DNA of 64,000 nt from Theristus sp. LFF4_11 (taxonomy: Eukaryota; Nematoda; Chromadorea; Monhysterida; Xyalidae). Shown piece after piece: positions 1 through 11,245 of the stretch. The DNA lies in assembly GCA_030248135.1 (NCBI GenBank), contig JASANC010005261.1:1-64000 (forward strand), in the 5' to 3' direction. Within the stretch, counting starts at the first letter, position 1, and every line of letters starts with the position of its first letter. The translations under genes were made by a program, and so were the position numbers. The notes beneath the pieces are model-generated. The model had not been told where the DNA came from and did no database searches. It worked only from the letters and a program-made list of their open reading frames with translations.

Positions 1-834
1 GTATATCACCAAAACTGAAAGAATTTAGGATTTTTACATGCGCTTCTTGAAAACACATGTGATAAAAAAATGCGACGACAAACTGAATGCAAAATGGGGA
101 AGGGGGTAGGGGAAGGGGAGGGAATGCAAGGGAGATGACCACTAAAAAATAAAATTTGTAAATTCCCGTTTTCAAATTTGCTAGGGCAGACATTTGCATT
201 TTTGTCCGCAACAGAACGGACTATTTTTGGTCACGGCATTTAGAACGACAGTCGTATGACGGATGCTACATGTTTTCTAATTCCCGTACGCAAGCTTGTC
301 CGTCCGCACGTTCGGACATACCACACAACTTTTTGCCCACGCGAATTAGTTTTCCGTATGTATGCACGACACTTCAGTCGTTCTAAATGCCGTGCGCAGT
401 TTTCAGTTTTGTCGTGTGGCGTAAACGAAACGACTGTTTTGCGCCCCGCATTTAGAACGACGTGCGTTCCGTGCGTACGTAAGAAAATCTAATTGCTAAA
501 CGCGCCTTAACGAGATGTCAGAACTATGGGGGCATACAGTGTTCGTGAAACGTCGAAAAAATGTGCACGAAACTTTGGAACAGAGAATATTTCAAAACAT
601 GAACCTACTACCTAGCTGGTCTGGTAGCCATGACAACGGATAAAACAACTTGCTTTTAGATCATGTTATTTGATTGACTTGCCCATAAATGTTCAAAAAT
701 CACTTGAATAAAAATCTTTATTGAGCGCAATGGTTGACTATGTACCAAAGACAGGTAAAAATCTTTAATTTATCAGAAAAACACATTTCTTTTTTTTATC
801 CGTTTGCAAAAATAAAATTTACTGGTTATTGCAG
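1..834. other. Upstream non-coding region with a short inverted repeat
   Basis: No credible exon is seen before the first recognised TMEM17 exon at 835. The short ORFs at 256-492 and 734-1012 lack family resemblance; the second merely overlaps the real exon in another frame. The stretch includes purine-rich low-complexity sequence around 95-135 and an inverted repeat at 232-391. The initiating exon of TMEM17 should lie here or left of the window, but I could not find it. Confidence 0.5.
232..391. repeat. Inverted repeat, MITE-like
   Basis: The 18-mer CACGGCATTTAGAACGAC at 232-249 returns as its exact reverse complement at 374-391, giving a ~160-bp palindromic unit. A third, direct copy of the core GCATTTAGAACGAC lies at about 448-461. 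No transposase ORF and no clear target duplication were found, so this is a hairpin or MITE-like repeat of unknown family. Confidence 0.6.
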
Positions 835-2464
835 AAATTGTTTCAAATCTAGCGCTGCAAATGGCGTTGTATTTCAACGCTTGGTTCGCACCATTTTGGA
901 TCGTAACTCACATATTCACTCTGGCACTAAAGGTTTTCTGAACATCTTTGCTTGGAAAAACTACGTACAATACATCATTTGTTTTTGTGGTTCTTTTTTG
1001 ATTTTGTGCTGATTGTGTTCTTTATGTTCTTGATTGCTGAAACTTTTTTCTAGTTCGAAGCCTTGCACGTTACTTACAAAGTCATTCTCGTTGCGATGCA
1101 CATCTTCACCATTGGTGTTGAGCTGATTCGTTTGGTTCTTGGCATCTCAGGCAACTTGATGGAAAAAGTGAGTTTTTAGAAAAATGTTTTTAGAACTTTT
1201 ATCTTATTTAAAAATGTATGACATTTTTTGTCGCCGCACACTAAGTTTAAAACACCGGTACCGGTACACCTGATATCGCACAGATTTCTTATCGAGAATT
1301 TTGATTATTTTATGGTCACCTACCTCTTCGTTTGTTCTCAAGTGTTATCCCCTCAGTGATTTGTTTCTAAATCTGTCTCAAATCATAGTTGTTCTGGGGG
1401 GGGCTGGGGGGGGGGGCGCTCCCCTAAAAAATAAATCTATCTCTACTGAGAGGTTTTTGTTTTCCAATACAGAAAATACCGTAGGTCACGTTTTGACCAA
1501 AATTCACCATTTTTGCTTTTAATTCTTTAAAAAAATTTGCTAATTTTAAACAAAACGCGCATTTATATTTACTTTTAAAGTATTTTAAGCATATACATTT
1601 TTTTGATAACATATACAACTCGCTGATTGGTTGGTTGCACACACGTGCAGCTGATTCATGCATTACTGGCACTAATTTTGTGCTGTCCCCCTCACGTGGC
1701 GAGGGTATTGGTTCCACTGGATAATGAGCGTCCGTTCTTCAAACCCACCGAAGTTTATCGGTGGGGGCGTGCTTCAAATTAAAAAAATGGCGTCCAGTGT
1801 CCTGCCAGAGGTCGTGTCGACCGCGGTGTCCTGTCTCGCGCAATTCCGTCAATTAAAAGTAACCCATCAGCAGTGAGTACTGACTAGCAAAGCCACCATC
1901 GGCTTTTTAAGCAGCTACTTTTATTTCAGGGACAGGACACTGCGGCGGACATGGACGCCGCTCCGCACTCCGAGGTGGAGAGGACACCACCGGATGTGTC
2001 AACTTTCTATATTGAATTTTTAAAGTATTATTTTTAATTTTTAATTTAATGAATTTTTAATTAATAGACCGGGCGAAAAAAATCTGCAAATATAAAGAAA
2101 AAGAGTATTTTGGCAGTCCTCGGAATAATCGAAATTAAAAATAAAGCTGATTTTCGTATTCAACATTTCAGTCTCTGCACATTTTTCTTTTAGTCAAATA
2201 TCGCCACCCCCCCACCCAACCCCCAGCTCTGGGGCGCTAATGATCATTAGCTCAGTTCAGTTCAGTAAATTGGGAACTATTAAAAATATAGCACATTCTT
2301 TTTCTTGACCTTCTTTTTAGATTCCATCGCTATCCGGGTTCTGGATAACAACATTAATCCTGCAGTTGCCATGTGTCTGCTTTCTTCTGTTCAATCCAGC
2401 AATTTATTTGCTTCCAATCGAGCAAGCAGTCGACATTATTCAACTTGGCTTCATTGTCTTCCAG
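835..2464 (+). CDS. TMEM17: TMEM17 homologue, ciliary transition-zone membrane protein (partial: three internal exons)
   Basis: Three exons are joined in phase: 835-932 (acceptor ttgcag, donor gttttc), 1054-1167 (acceptor ctag, donor gtgagt) and 2321-2464 (acceptor tttttag, donor gttagc). Exon 1 encodes SNLALQMALYFNAWFAPFW, exon 2 contains the ELIRLVLGISGNLMEK block and exon 3 begins PSLSGFWITTLILQLP, each lining up with successive segments of vertebrate TMEM17. The four hydrophobic segments expected of the family are covered in large part. TMEM17 is a component of the MKS/B9 module that gates the ciliary transition zone, so the organism should have cilia at least on some cells. The 5' exon (expected to end in phase 1) and the 3' exon (expected ~40 residues) were not found. 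The large repeat block from 3.5 kb may lie inside the last intron. The family call rests on remembered sequence and is strong. Confidence 0.87.
1615..1670. repeat. Half of a hairpin MITE (GCTGATTGGTTGG family)
   Basis: The segment GCTGATTGGTTGGTTGCACA followed by cacgtgcagctgattcatgcatt matches the left arm of palindromic elements at 55095-55233 and 27210-27321. Only one arm is present here. It lies in the second TMEM17 intron. Confidence 0.6.
1787..2037 (+). CDS. Possible small two-exon ORF inside a TMEM17 intron
   Basis: An ATG at 1787 opens a 24-codon exon ending at donor gtaacc (1859). The acceptor tttcag at 1929 joins it in phase 0 to an exon running to a TAA at 2035-2037, for 59 residues in total (begins MASSVLPEVVSTAVSCLAQF). 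The two exons are GC-rich inside AT-rich intron sequence and are partly mutually complementary (the GTGTCCTGTC and GACAGGACAC segments at about 1826 and 1931), so the apparent exons may instead be arms of a repeat. I do not recognise the peptide. Same strand as TMEM17 but not in a frame that would extend it. Confidence 0.22.
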
Positions 2465-3539
2465 GTTAGCATGAAAATGAACTACAAAAGTAGCGAGTGG
2501 TTGGTTATTGCTGGAAGCCATTAAGCATTATACAGTGTGAGTCAAAAAAAAGGTTCCAATTCTAAAATGCTCTCACTGGCGTGTGCTGAGGCGTTTGGAG
2601 CTAAAAATTGGAACACTATTAAAAAACATTTGGAGGTTTTTCTGACTAAATTTTTTTTCACGGTATGTTGCCCCTATCACTCGCTACAGCAGAATATCTG
2701 AAAAAACAAGAAAAATCGACAAATGTGGTGAAATACAGAGGGTTGATTTAGCTGTAGCAAGAACCTCATGGCTTAAAATTTGGAACACTGTTAGAACACT
2801 TTGAGAGCTTTTTTGGGATTACAAATTTTTTGGTTTACACGGTTCAGTTCATTTTTACAGTGTAATTTTCAAAAAATAGTGATTTTTGACAAAAAAACAA
2901 CGGTCACCCATAATCTCACTGTTTATCATTGCTCATACCGACTTGTGAACTGATCTATCGCCACGCGGTGTAAAATAGAATTTTGTACAAAATTGCCGAA
3001 CCACTGTAGATAACTTATTCGCATGTTCCCACCAATTGGCAGACCAGACTCGCTTATCTGCCGTCCACTTAACCATGATGGCAGCAACGACTGAAAATGG
3101 AATTGCATCTTTCACTGCAGAAAACAACCAGTCTGCTGTGGTGAAAAATATCAGAGTGACAAAATGTGTGAATTAAAAAAAGAAAAAAAAAACAGTTTGC
3201 ATCTGGAAAGATAAATTCGCATCTGTTCTGAGCAGAACCGCTCACGCACGCTCAGACTCAAAGTGAAACATCAGGTTGATCAAAGACTGTTCAAATTCAA
3301 TTCAGCATTCGGCATTTCCAAGCCACTGTATGTGCGTATTGTTTTTTCATCTTTTTTGTGTTGTGAACACTCGGGTTGTCACCAACGTTCATCATTTGGT
3401 CTTTGTTACAGCTAAATTAACCCTCTGCATTTCACCACATTTGTCGATTTTTCATGTTTTTCAGATATTCTGCTGTAGTGAGTGATAGGAGCAACATACC
3501 GTGAAAAAAAAATAGTCAGAAAAACCTACAGTTTTTTTA

Positions 3540-3826
3540 TTATTGTTCCATTTTCAGTTAAAAACACATGAGAAGGCGGGGGGGGGAGTTTTGAATTGGT
3601 GGCTTTTTTTTGTGTTTCCTGTAGTTTTTTTTTTTTTTTATGTTGTGGGGGGGGGGGGGGGGTGGGGGGGGGCGGTGGGGGGAAGCACGAGGAGGGTGCG
3701 GGAGGCGGGTGAAAAAAGAGAGAAAAAAAATTTTTTGTGTGGTTGTTTTTTTTTTTTTTTTTTTGTTTGTTGGTTTTTTTTTTTTTCTTGTTTTGTGTAA
3801 AAGAAAAAAAAAAAAAAGACGTTACT
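3540..3826. repeat. Low-complexity G-run and T-run tract
   Basis: This contains a run of 16 G at 3647-3662, closely followed by further runs of 8 and 6 G, and then several T runs of 10-18. The G-rich part (3647-3685) has four or more G-tracts and could form a G-quadruplex on the plus strand. ORFs called across it are homopolymer translations without meaning. Such runs are also the commonest place for sequencing-length errors. Confidence 0.8.
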
Positions 3827-6800
3827 ACTAAATTTACAATTTGTCTGTCCGTCACACTTTTGAATTGGCGCCCATTTTTGCTATTTAAGAAAGCTTCATC
3901 TCAATCTCAATCTCAATCTTTATCTATTTTTAATATCACTTGAAATTGTTTAATCAAAACGCCGCTCTTCATAGCTGAAAGTCATCATGATACTCTATTC
4001 AAGTTGATACTCTACGGTTATGCCTACGGTTGGCAAATAGCAATTGTTGCTGCTCAAAACTTGACGAGCGACTGCGAAAGATGTGACAAAACCGTCTTTG
4101 AAAAAAGTAAGTTATTTTCAATTGGGTCGCAATGGTATTTACCATTCATTTTCACTTTGCAAAAGGCTTGGGTTATGTTAGGGTAAACGGGTAAAAAGAA
4201 GCAATGGCTGCAAAAAGAAACTTAAAAACGTCACTTTTTTGTTTCTTCTATTTATTTTCACTTTACAAAAAGGCTTGGCTTATGTTAGGGTAAACGGGTA
4301 AACGAAGCATGAGCTTTTTAAAACGGGTAATTAAAAAAACCGTTAATTTTTATATTTTTATTCAATTTTACTTCACTTACAAAAAGGCTTGACTTAGGTT
4401 ACGGTGAACGGGTAAAAATAGCAAAATCATAAACCTCGCATTTTCGCTTTATAAAAGATGCTTGGCTTACGTTAGGGTAAACGGGTTAAAGAAGCATTAG
4501 CTTTTTAAAACGGGTAATTGAAAAAACCGTTAATTTTTATATTTTTTATTCAATTTTACTTCATTTGCAAAAAGGCTTGACTTAGGTTAGGGTGAACGGG
4601 TAAAAGAAGCATTATCTTATTAAAACGGGTAATTGAAAAAACCGTTAATTTTTATATTTTTTATTCAATTTTACTTCATTTACAAAAAGGCTTGACTTAG
4701 GTTACGGTGAACGGGTAAAAATTGCAAAATCATAAACTTCGCATTTTCACATTACAAAAGATGCTTGGCTTATGTTAGGGTAAACGGGTAAAAAGAAGCA
4801 ATGACTGCAAAACGAAATTAAAAACGTCACTGTTTTTGTTTCTTCTATTCATTTTCACTTTACAAAAAAGGCTTGGCTTATGTTAGGCTAACCGGGTAAA
4901 AGAAGCATTAGCTTTTTAAAACGGGTAATTGAATAAAACGTTAATTTTTATATTTTTTATTCAATCTTACTTAACTTACAAAAAGGCTTGACGGTCAGGG
5001 TGAACGGGTAAAAATAGCAAAATCATAAACTTCGCATTTTCACTTTACAAAAAAGGCTTGGCTAAGGTAAACGGGTAAATGAAGCATTAGCTTTTTTAAA
5101 CGGGTAATTAAAAAACGTTAATTTTTATGTTTTTTATTCAATCTTACTTCACATACAAAAAGGCTTGCCTTAGGTTAGGGTGAACGGGTAAAAATAACAA
5201 ACTCATAAACTTCGCATTTTTTATTCATTTAAATACAATAAAAAATATTGTATTGTAGGCGGCTTCACGGCAGCACAAAGTAAATTTTCTTCAGATTGGT
5301 TATTCAGTAAACGTTACTGTTTTTTTCTTTTTAATTCAATGCCACTTCACCAAAAAGGCTTGGCATTGATTAAGCCACATACGCTCGGGTCAATTGGCTA
5401 GTCTATATTATTAAATTTACAAAGTGTCTGTGTGTCTGTGCGTGGCACTTTTTTGCAATTTGAATTGGCGCCCTTTTTTGCTACTTAAGAAAACTCCATC
5501 TCAATTTCCTTAACCTATTTTTTTATTAATGCCAGTTGAGATTGTTTTCTCAAAACGTCGCTCTTCATAGCTGGAGTCATCATGATACTCTTTGGTCAAC
5601 AGAGACAGTTCGGCGCAGCATAGGCAAATGAAAGCGGTGGCTGATCAAAACTTGATGATCGACTGGGAAAGATGTAACAAAACCGTCTTTGAAAAAAGTT
5701 TGAACTTTTTTGTTTTTAAAAATCGGGTTGCAAAACGCACATCGACATCGGCATTGCAAGTTGCACTTTGGATTCAAAACAAGTAAATTTCATTGAAATT
5801 GATACTCCATGTTTCATTTTCAAATTGATACTCCATGGTTATGAGCGATAATTTCAACGTAACGCACGATGGGCAACTGGCAATTGTTGCTGCTCAAAAC
5901 TTGACGAGCGACTGCGAAAGATGTAACAAAACCGTCTCTGAAAAAAGTTAGTTTTTTAATTGGGTCGAAATGGTATTTACCATTCATTTTCACTTTGCAA
6001 AATGTTTGGGTCATGTTGGGGTAAACGGGTAAAAAGAAGCAATGACTGCAAAACGAAATTATAAACGTCACTTTTTTGTTTCTTCTATTCATTTTCACTT
6101 TAGAAAAAAGGCTTGGCTTATGTTAGGGTAACCGGGTAAAAGAAGCATTAGCTTTTTAAAACGGGTATTTTTTAATGAAAAAAACGTTAATTTTTATATT
6201 TTTTATTCAATCTTACTTAACTTACAAAAAGGCTTGACTTAGGTTAGGGTGAACGGGTAAAAATAGCAAAATCATAAACTTCGCATTTTCACTTTGCAAA
6301 AAAGGCTTGGCTTAGGTAAACGGGTAAAAGAAGCATTAGCTTTTTAAAACGGGTAATTGAAAAAAACGTTAATTTTTATGTTTTTTATTCAATCTTACTT
6401 CACATACAAAAAGGCTTGACTTAGGTTAGGGTGAACGGGTAAAAATAGCAAAATCATTAACTTCGCATTTTCACTTTACAAAAAAGGCTTGGCTTAGGTA
6501 AACGGGTAAAAAAGCATTAGCTTTTTAAAACGGGTAAATTAAAAAACGTTAGTTTTTATATTTTTTTATTCAATTTTACTTCACTTACAAAAAGGCTTGC
6601 CTTCGGTTAGGGTGAACGGGTAAAAATAGCAAAATCATAAACTTCGCATTTTTTATTTATTTAAATACATTAAAAAATATTGTATTGTAGGCGACTTCAC
6701 GGCAGCACAAGGTAAATTTTCTTCAGGGTTATTATTCAGTAAACGTTACTGTTTTTTTCTTTCTAAGTCAATGCCACTTCACCAAAAAGGCTTGGCATTG

Positions 6801-8272
6801 ATTAAGCCACATACGCTCGGGTCAATAGGCTAGTCTATATTATTAAATTTACAAAGTGTCTGTCTGTGCGTGCGTGTGTGTGTGGCACTTTTTTGCAATT
6901 TGAATTGGCGCCCATTTTTGCTACTTAAGAAAACTCCATCTCAATTTCCTTAACCTATTTTTTTATTAACACCAGTTGAGATTGTTTTCTCAAAACGTCG
7001 CTCTTCATAGCTGCAGTCATCATGATACTCTTTGGTCAACAGAGACAGTTCAGCGCAGCATAGGTAAATGGAAGCGTGGCTGATCAAAACTTGATGATCG
7101 ACTGGGAAAGATGTAACAAAACCGTCTTTGAAAAAAGTTTGAACTTTTTTGTTCTTAAAAATCGGGTTGCAAAACGCACATCGACATCGGCATTGCAAGT
7201 TGCACTTTGGGTTCAAAACAAGTAAATTTCATTGAAATTGATACTCCATGTTTCATTTTCAAATTGATACTCCGTGGTTATGAGCGATAATTTCAACGTA
7301 ACGCACGATGGGCAACTGGCAATTTTTGCTGCTCAAAACTTGACGAGCGACTGCGAAAGATGTAACAAAACTGTCTCTGAAAAAAGTTAGTTTTTTAATT
7401 GGGTCGAAATGGTATTTACCATTCATTTTCACTTTGCAACATGTTTGGGTCATGTTGGGGTGAACGGGTAAAAAGAACCAAAACTGCAAAACGAAATTAT
7501 AAACGTCACTTTTTTGTTTCTTCTATGCATGTTCACTTTAAAAAAAAGGCTTGGCTTATGTTAGGGTCACCGGGTAAAAGAAGCATTAGCTTTTTAAAAC
7601 GGGTATTTTTTATGAAAAAACGTTGATTTTTATATTTTTTATTCAATCTTACTTAACTTACAAAAAGGCTTGACTTAGGTTAGGGTGAACGGGTAAAAAT
7701 AGCAAAATCATTAACTTCGCATTTTCACTTTGCAAAAAAGGCTTGGCTTAGGTAAACGGGTAAAAGAAGCATTAGCTTTTTAAATCGGGTAATTGTAAAA
7801 AACGTTAATTTTTATGTTTTTTATTCAATCTTACTTTACATACAAAAAGGCTTGACTTAGGTTAGGGTGAACGGGTAAAAAATGGCAGAATCATAAACTT
7901 CGCATTTTCACTTTACAAAAAAGGCTTGGCTTAGGTAAACGGGTAAAAAAGCATTAGCTTTTTAAAACGGGTAAATTAAAAAACGTTAGTTTTTATATTT
8001 TTTTATTCAATTTTACTTCACTTACAAAAAGGCTTGCCTTCGGTTAGGGTGAACGGGTAAAAATAGCAAAATCATAAACTTCGCATTTTTTATTTATTTA
8101 AATACATTAAAAAATATTGTATTGTAGGCGACTTCACGGCAGCACAAGGTAAATTTTCTTCAGGGTTATTATTCAGTAAACGTTACTGTTTTTTTCTTTC
8201 TAAGTCAATGCCACTTCACCAAAAAGGCTTGGCATTGATTAAGCCACATACGCTCGGGTCAATAGGCTAGTT
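3827..8272. repeat. Three tandem ~1.4-1.6 kb repeat units with internal telomere-like subrepeats
   Basis: Units are 3827-5400 (most diverged), 5401-6832 and 6833-8272. The same landmarks recur in each: CTATATTATTAAATTTACAA at 5403 and 6835, GATACTCTTTGGTCAACAGA at 5583 and 7024, and GGCATTGATTAAGCCACATA near 5361, 6793 and 8231. Inside each unit a subrepeat of about 100-230 bp recurs, built around AAAAAGGCTTGACTTAGGTT, then AGGGTGAACGGGTAAA and a TTTTTAAAACGGGTAATT block. A 60-bp segment that reads AAAACTTGACGAGCGACTGC and onwards appears, with variants, near 4046, 5646, 5897, 7085 and 7338. No long ORF survives in all copies. The family is unknown to me. It may lie in the last TMEM17 intron or downstream of the gene. 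Confidence 0.85.
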
Positions 8273-9298
8273 TCATTTTAAACTGGAATAGTAGTTGTTT
8301 GATGCTGATTAAAAACGTTTTCTTTTCATATTTTGAACAAGTGCTAATCATTTTTGCGTTTGGTTCCCATCGTCCAACTGATTGGCCATGTCACTGTGCG
8401 AGGATTTCGTCGTCCGTTTTATTGCCCTTGTGATTGTCTCAGTTATTGGGTCTATTTTTCCAGCGCATACCAGTAGGAATAACTTATTAGGTTTAGGAAC
8501 CTATGCCACGACTTTCTTAGGGTTAGTTGGGTTTAGGACTACGGGACCTACCGTATAAATTGAACGACTTTATTAAATCCAAACTGAAACAAACAAAGCA
8601 AACTTCGTCTAAACCATGAAAAACATTGTCAATGTTCACCACAAAAATGTACAAAATGTTTTCACAGTTTTACTCTAAAAATTCCAAAAACATGTAAAAT
8701 TTTAAAGCATTTTTAAAGATTGTTTTGCAATAATCATATGATTCATCAACAACAAGAGATCCATAACGTAATAACAAAAACAACACTCGGTCCCACTTTT
8801 CGGGCAAACGAAGCCAAAATACAGTTCTTAAAATTTTCCGGGTATGAGTACAATTTACTTCAGGGTTGTGGTAAATTTGGCAAAATTTAAAAATCTGGAG
8901 CTGAAGCAAATTGTAAATTTGCGGATGGATAGCTAAACGATTTCTGAGGGAAGGGGGGCGCAAGACAGCATACAGGTATGATGAAACGGAATTTAACAAA
9001 TTGCGTCAAAAATCAAGCAATTTTGATCAAAACTGGCAAATTTACTTGAGCGGCGCCGCCTACTACAACCCCGATTTACTTCTTTCAGAATGTGTTTCAG
9101 AAAACGCATACAAAATGCAAACAATGAAAACACACGAAACAATCAGGTGTACAAATGTGAATACAAAAAACAATCACCAACTGACCAAAAAATCTTGGCA
9201 ACCGTTTCCGCAAAGCTAAACAGTTAGCCAAATATAAAAAAAATGCTGAAAACTCCAGCAAATAAAAAAACTGCAGGCTGCTGTGGTTTATGCGGCGT
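8273..9298. other. Non-coding stretch between the repeat array and the 9.3-kb gene
   Basis: Apart from a minus-strand open frame at 8670-8999 with no recognisable motif and no initiation or splice support, I see nothing here. It should contain the 3' UTR of the minus-strand gene at 9299-9705; no clear AATAAA was noticed close to its stop codon. Confidence 0.4.
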
Positions 9299-9705
9299 TC
9301 AAGCCAGTGCGACCGCTTTAACGAGCGCCTCGTCCAGCTGGTCCGGATCATACTGCTGCCTCGCTTGCCTCTCTCGTGCCTCTTGCTCTCGTCTCCTTCG
9401 CTTGCGAATCGTAAATATACAAAAACATGCGACGACCACGGCGACCACAAAGAGCCACAGGAACAAGCCAAGCACGGTGATACCGACGATTCGAACAGTC
9501 TCGGTGAAGGTTTGGCTGGAATGGTGAAATGGAGAGATTCCAAGTTGCATTTCACTGACGACAGACGTTCAGGTTCAATAAATCGTTCTATCAGGAAAAT
9601 AAATTCATGTCGCAGTTCACCCTTTGCCTTCACTTACTCTGCCTTGCAGATGCGCAAGTCGAATACAATGACGGGAATCATCAGAATAATTGAAGATAAA
9701 CTCAT
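9299..9705 (-). CDS. Small single-pass membrane protein with signal peptide (107 aa, two exons)
   Basis: Exon 1 (9705-9638) opens with ATG and encodes a hydrophobic leader, MSLSSIILMIPVIVF, ending in phase 2 at a gtaagt donor. An 83-nt intron ends at ctgtcgtcag, and exon 2 (9554-9299) restores the frame exactly. The product has a likely cleavable signal peptide (residues 1-22), a short extracellular part, one strong transmembrane segment (about residues 46-68: ITVLGLFLWLFVVAVVVACF), then a basic stop-transfer stretch RKRRRREQEARERQARQQ and an acidic tail ending ALVKAVALA. This predicts a type I membrane protein with a ~38-residue cytoplasmic tail. I do not recognise the family. A longer 178-codon open frame over the same DNA is a shadow, because it ignores the well-formed donor and acceptor. 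Confidence 0.62.
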
Positions 9706-10011
9706 ATTGAACTTTTCTTAATTTTATCTTTGGCAGAATATAATATTATTTGCAGGAAAACGCTGTTTAGTGGACTTCGCAACAAAGCGTGACACGTTCA
9801 ATGTTTATTTTTCTTAAATTCGTCATTCTCAATTCATCGCCAACGTCAATATTTGTATCATTTAAAAATTTATTTTCACTGTCGTCTCGATCTACCCACG
9901 CCCACACAAGCGCGCATAAAAACACGGAAAATGAATTTACGCCACTGAAAAAAATATGGATCGATGTTTCATCAGTGTGGAAAAAAAACTTATGCGATGG
10001 TGTGGTGTACC

Positions 10012-11245
10012 ATGAAGCTATTCCCTCTCACCGAAATTCCGAAATGCGTCCCGCAAGAAAGTTTGATGAACTCGCATTTCGCTATCGCAGCTCCTACGCT
10101 CCAGTACAATCAGCCGTCAATGAAACACGATGTGTATAGGTGAGCGTGCAAGCTGTGTGCATTTGAGGAGGCAACCCGCAGCGAAACCCTTGTATCGGAG
10201 GGGCTAAAGATTAGGAAGGATTCCTTCTGGCTTCTGAAAAACCGCGCTTGCGCCGCGCGTCACACCACAAATTCCACCATCGCGACGGTCAGATTGGAAA
10301 ATCGGCAATCAAAATACTAACTTAAAAAATATGACATTGCTCACAACAGCAATTTGAAAAATAAACATTTTATGGGCGAGACGACTGTGTGTGTGTGGTT
10401 CTGAAAAAAACACATATGTCACAAAACTACGCATTGACGGACAGACTAATAGAGAGACTGTTTTGTAAAATTACAACACGGCTATAAAACATTATTTTGC
10501 ATTATTTTATGTGCGAAGTAAGGAGTAAGGACTTCAAGCTCAACATTCTCCTCCTCACGATGAAATAGAAACTCCTCAAGCTCACTGAACACCATAACTT
10601 AACCGGATTCGCAAGCGAGTTCTGTCGTTTCCAGTTGATCAAAAGGAATTAATTCCAGAAAAATCAATTCATCTTAGCAAACTTTCACAGCAATCCAGTT
10701 GCGTAGTACATGTGAATGTACATTTTTCGCAGCGTCCAACAAACAAACAATGACAGCAACATTCACACTAGGAGACAAACTTGATGCATCAAAATGTTCA
10801 AATTTGGCAGACAAAATAAACATCGACAACTGGTTCAATTCGGTTGACACAAAATAAAGCTCTGTTGGCTTTTGTGTTTCAGCTGTAAAAGTGGCGATAA
10901 AACTGCTTTCAGTGTTTTCAGTTTTATGAATAGGTAATCCCATGTTCTGTTCTGCGACAATGCATTTTGTTGAACAGCAGTTTTCAAAAGCTTTTTTTTC
11001 AACTTTTATGTGTGTGCGTTGCGTTGTGCTCTTTGCAATGCAACTGGATGGATGTGTAGACCGCAAAAAGTGTAAGTGATGTTTTGAACCACACCGATCT
11101 TAGTCTGACTAAACTGTTTGTCCAACACCAGTGAACCTGTTTGTGGCTTGAGTTTAGAAAATGACTTGACTCAGAAACGAACAGCGACGTTTTCGGATTA
11201 TGGGTGGGCCCGGAACAGAAGAAAACGTGACGAAAGCAAATCCCG
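10012..11245 (+). CDS. Tentative gene, three phase-2 exons, function unknown
   Basis: Three segments fit together: 10012-10139 (ATG, donor gtgagc), 10883-10933 (acceptor gtgtttcag, donor gtaatc) and 11132-11245 (acceptor aacaccag, donor gtattc, or read on to the stop ending at 11483). All junctions are phase 2, which is why I list them. The last exon reads EPVCGLSLENDLTQKR and contains a dibasic NRRKRDESKSR stretch. The gene would diverge from the membrane-protein gene at 9299-9705, with ~300 bp between the start codons. No family is recognised and the exons are short, so chance is a real alternative. The rest of 9706-13255 shows no gene I can support. Confidence 0.28.

Noticed and set aside
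3526..3943. ORFs of poly-Phe, poly-Lys and poly-Gly
   Set aside because: Homopolymer translations.
9097..9633. 178-codon minus-strand ORF
   Set aside because: It reads through a well-formed intron; the spliced two-exon frame gives a signal peptide and transmembrane segment that this frame lacks.
10674..11066. 130-codon minus-strand ORF
   Set aside because: It has an ATG and moderate composition but no recognisable motif, and it overlaps candidate plus-strand exons; not strong enough to list.
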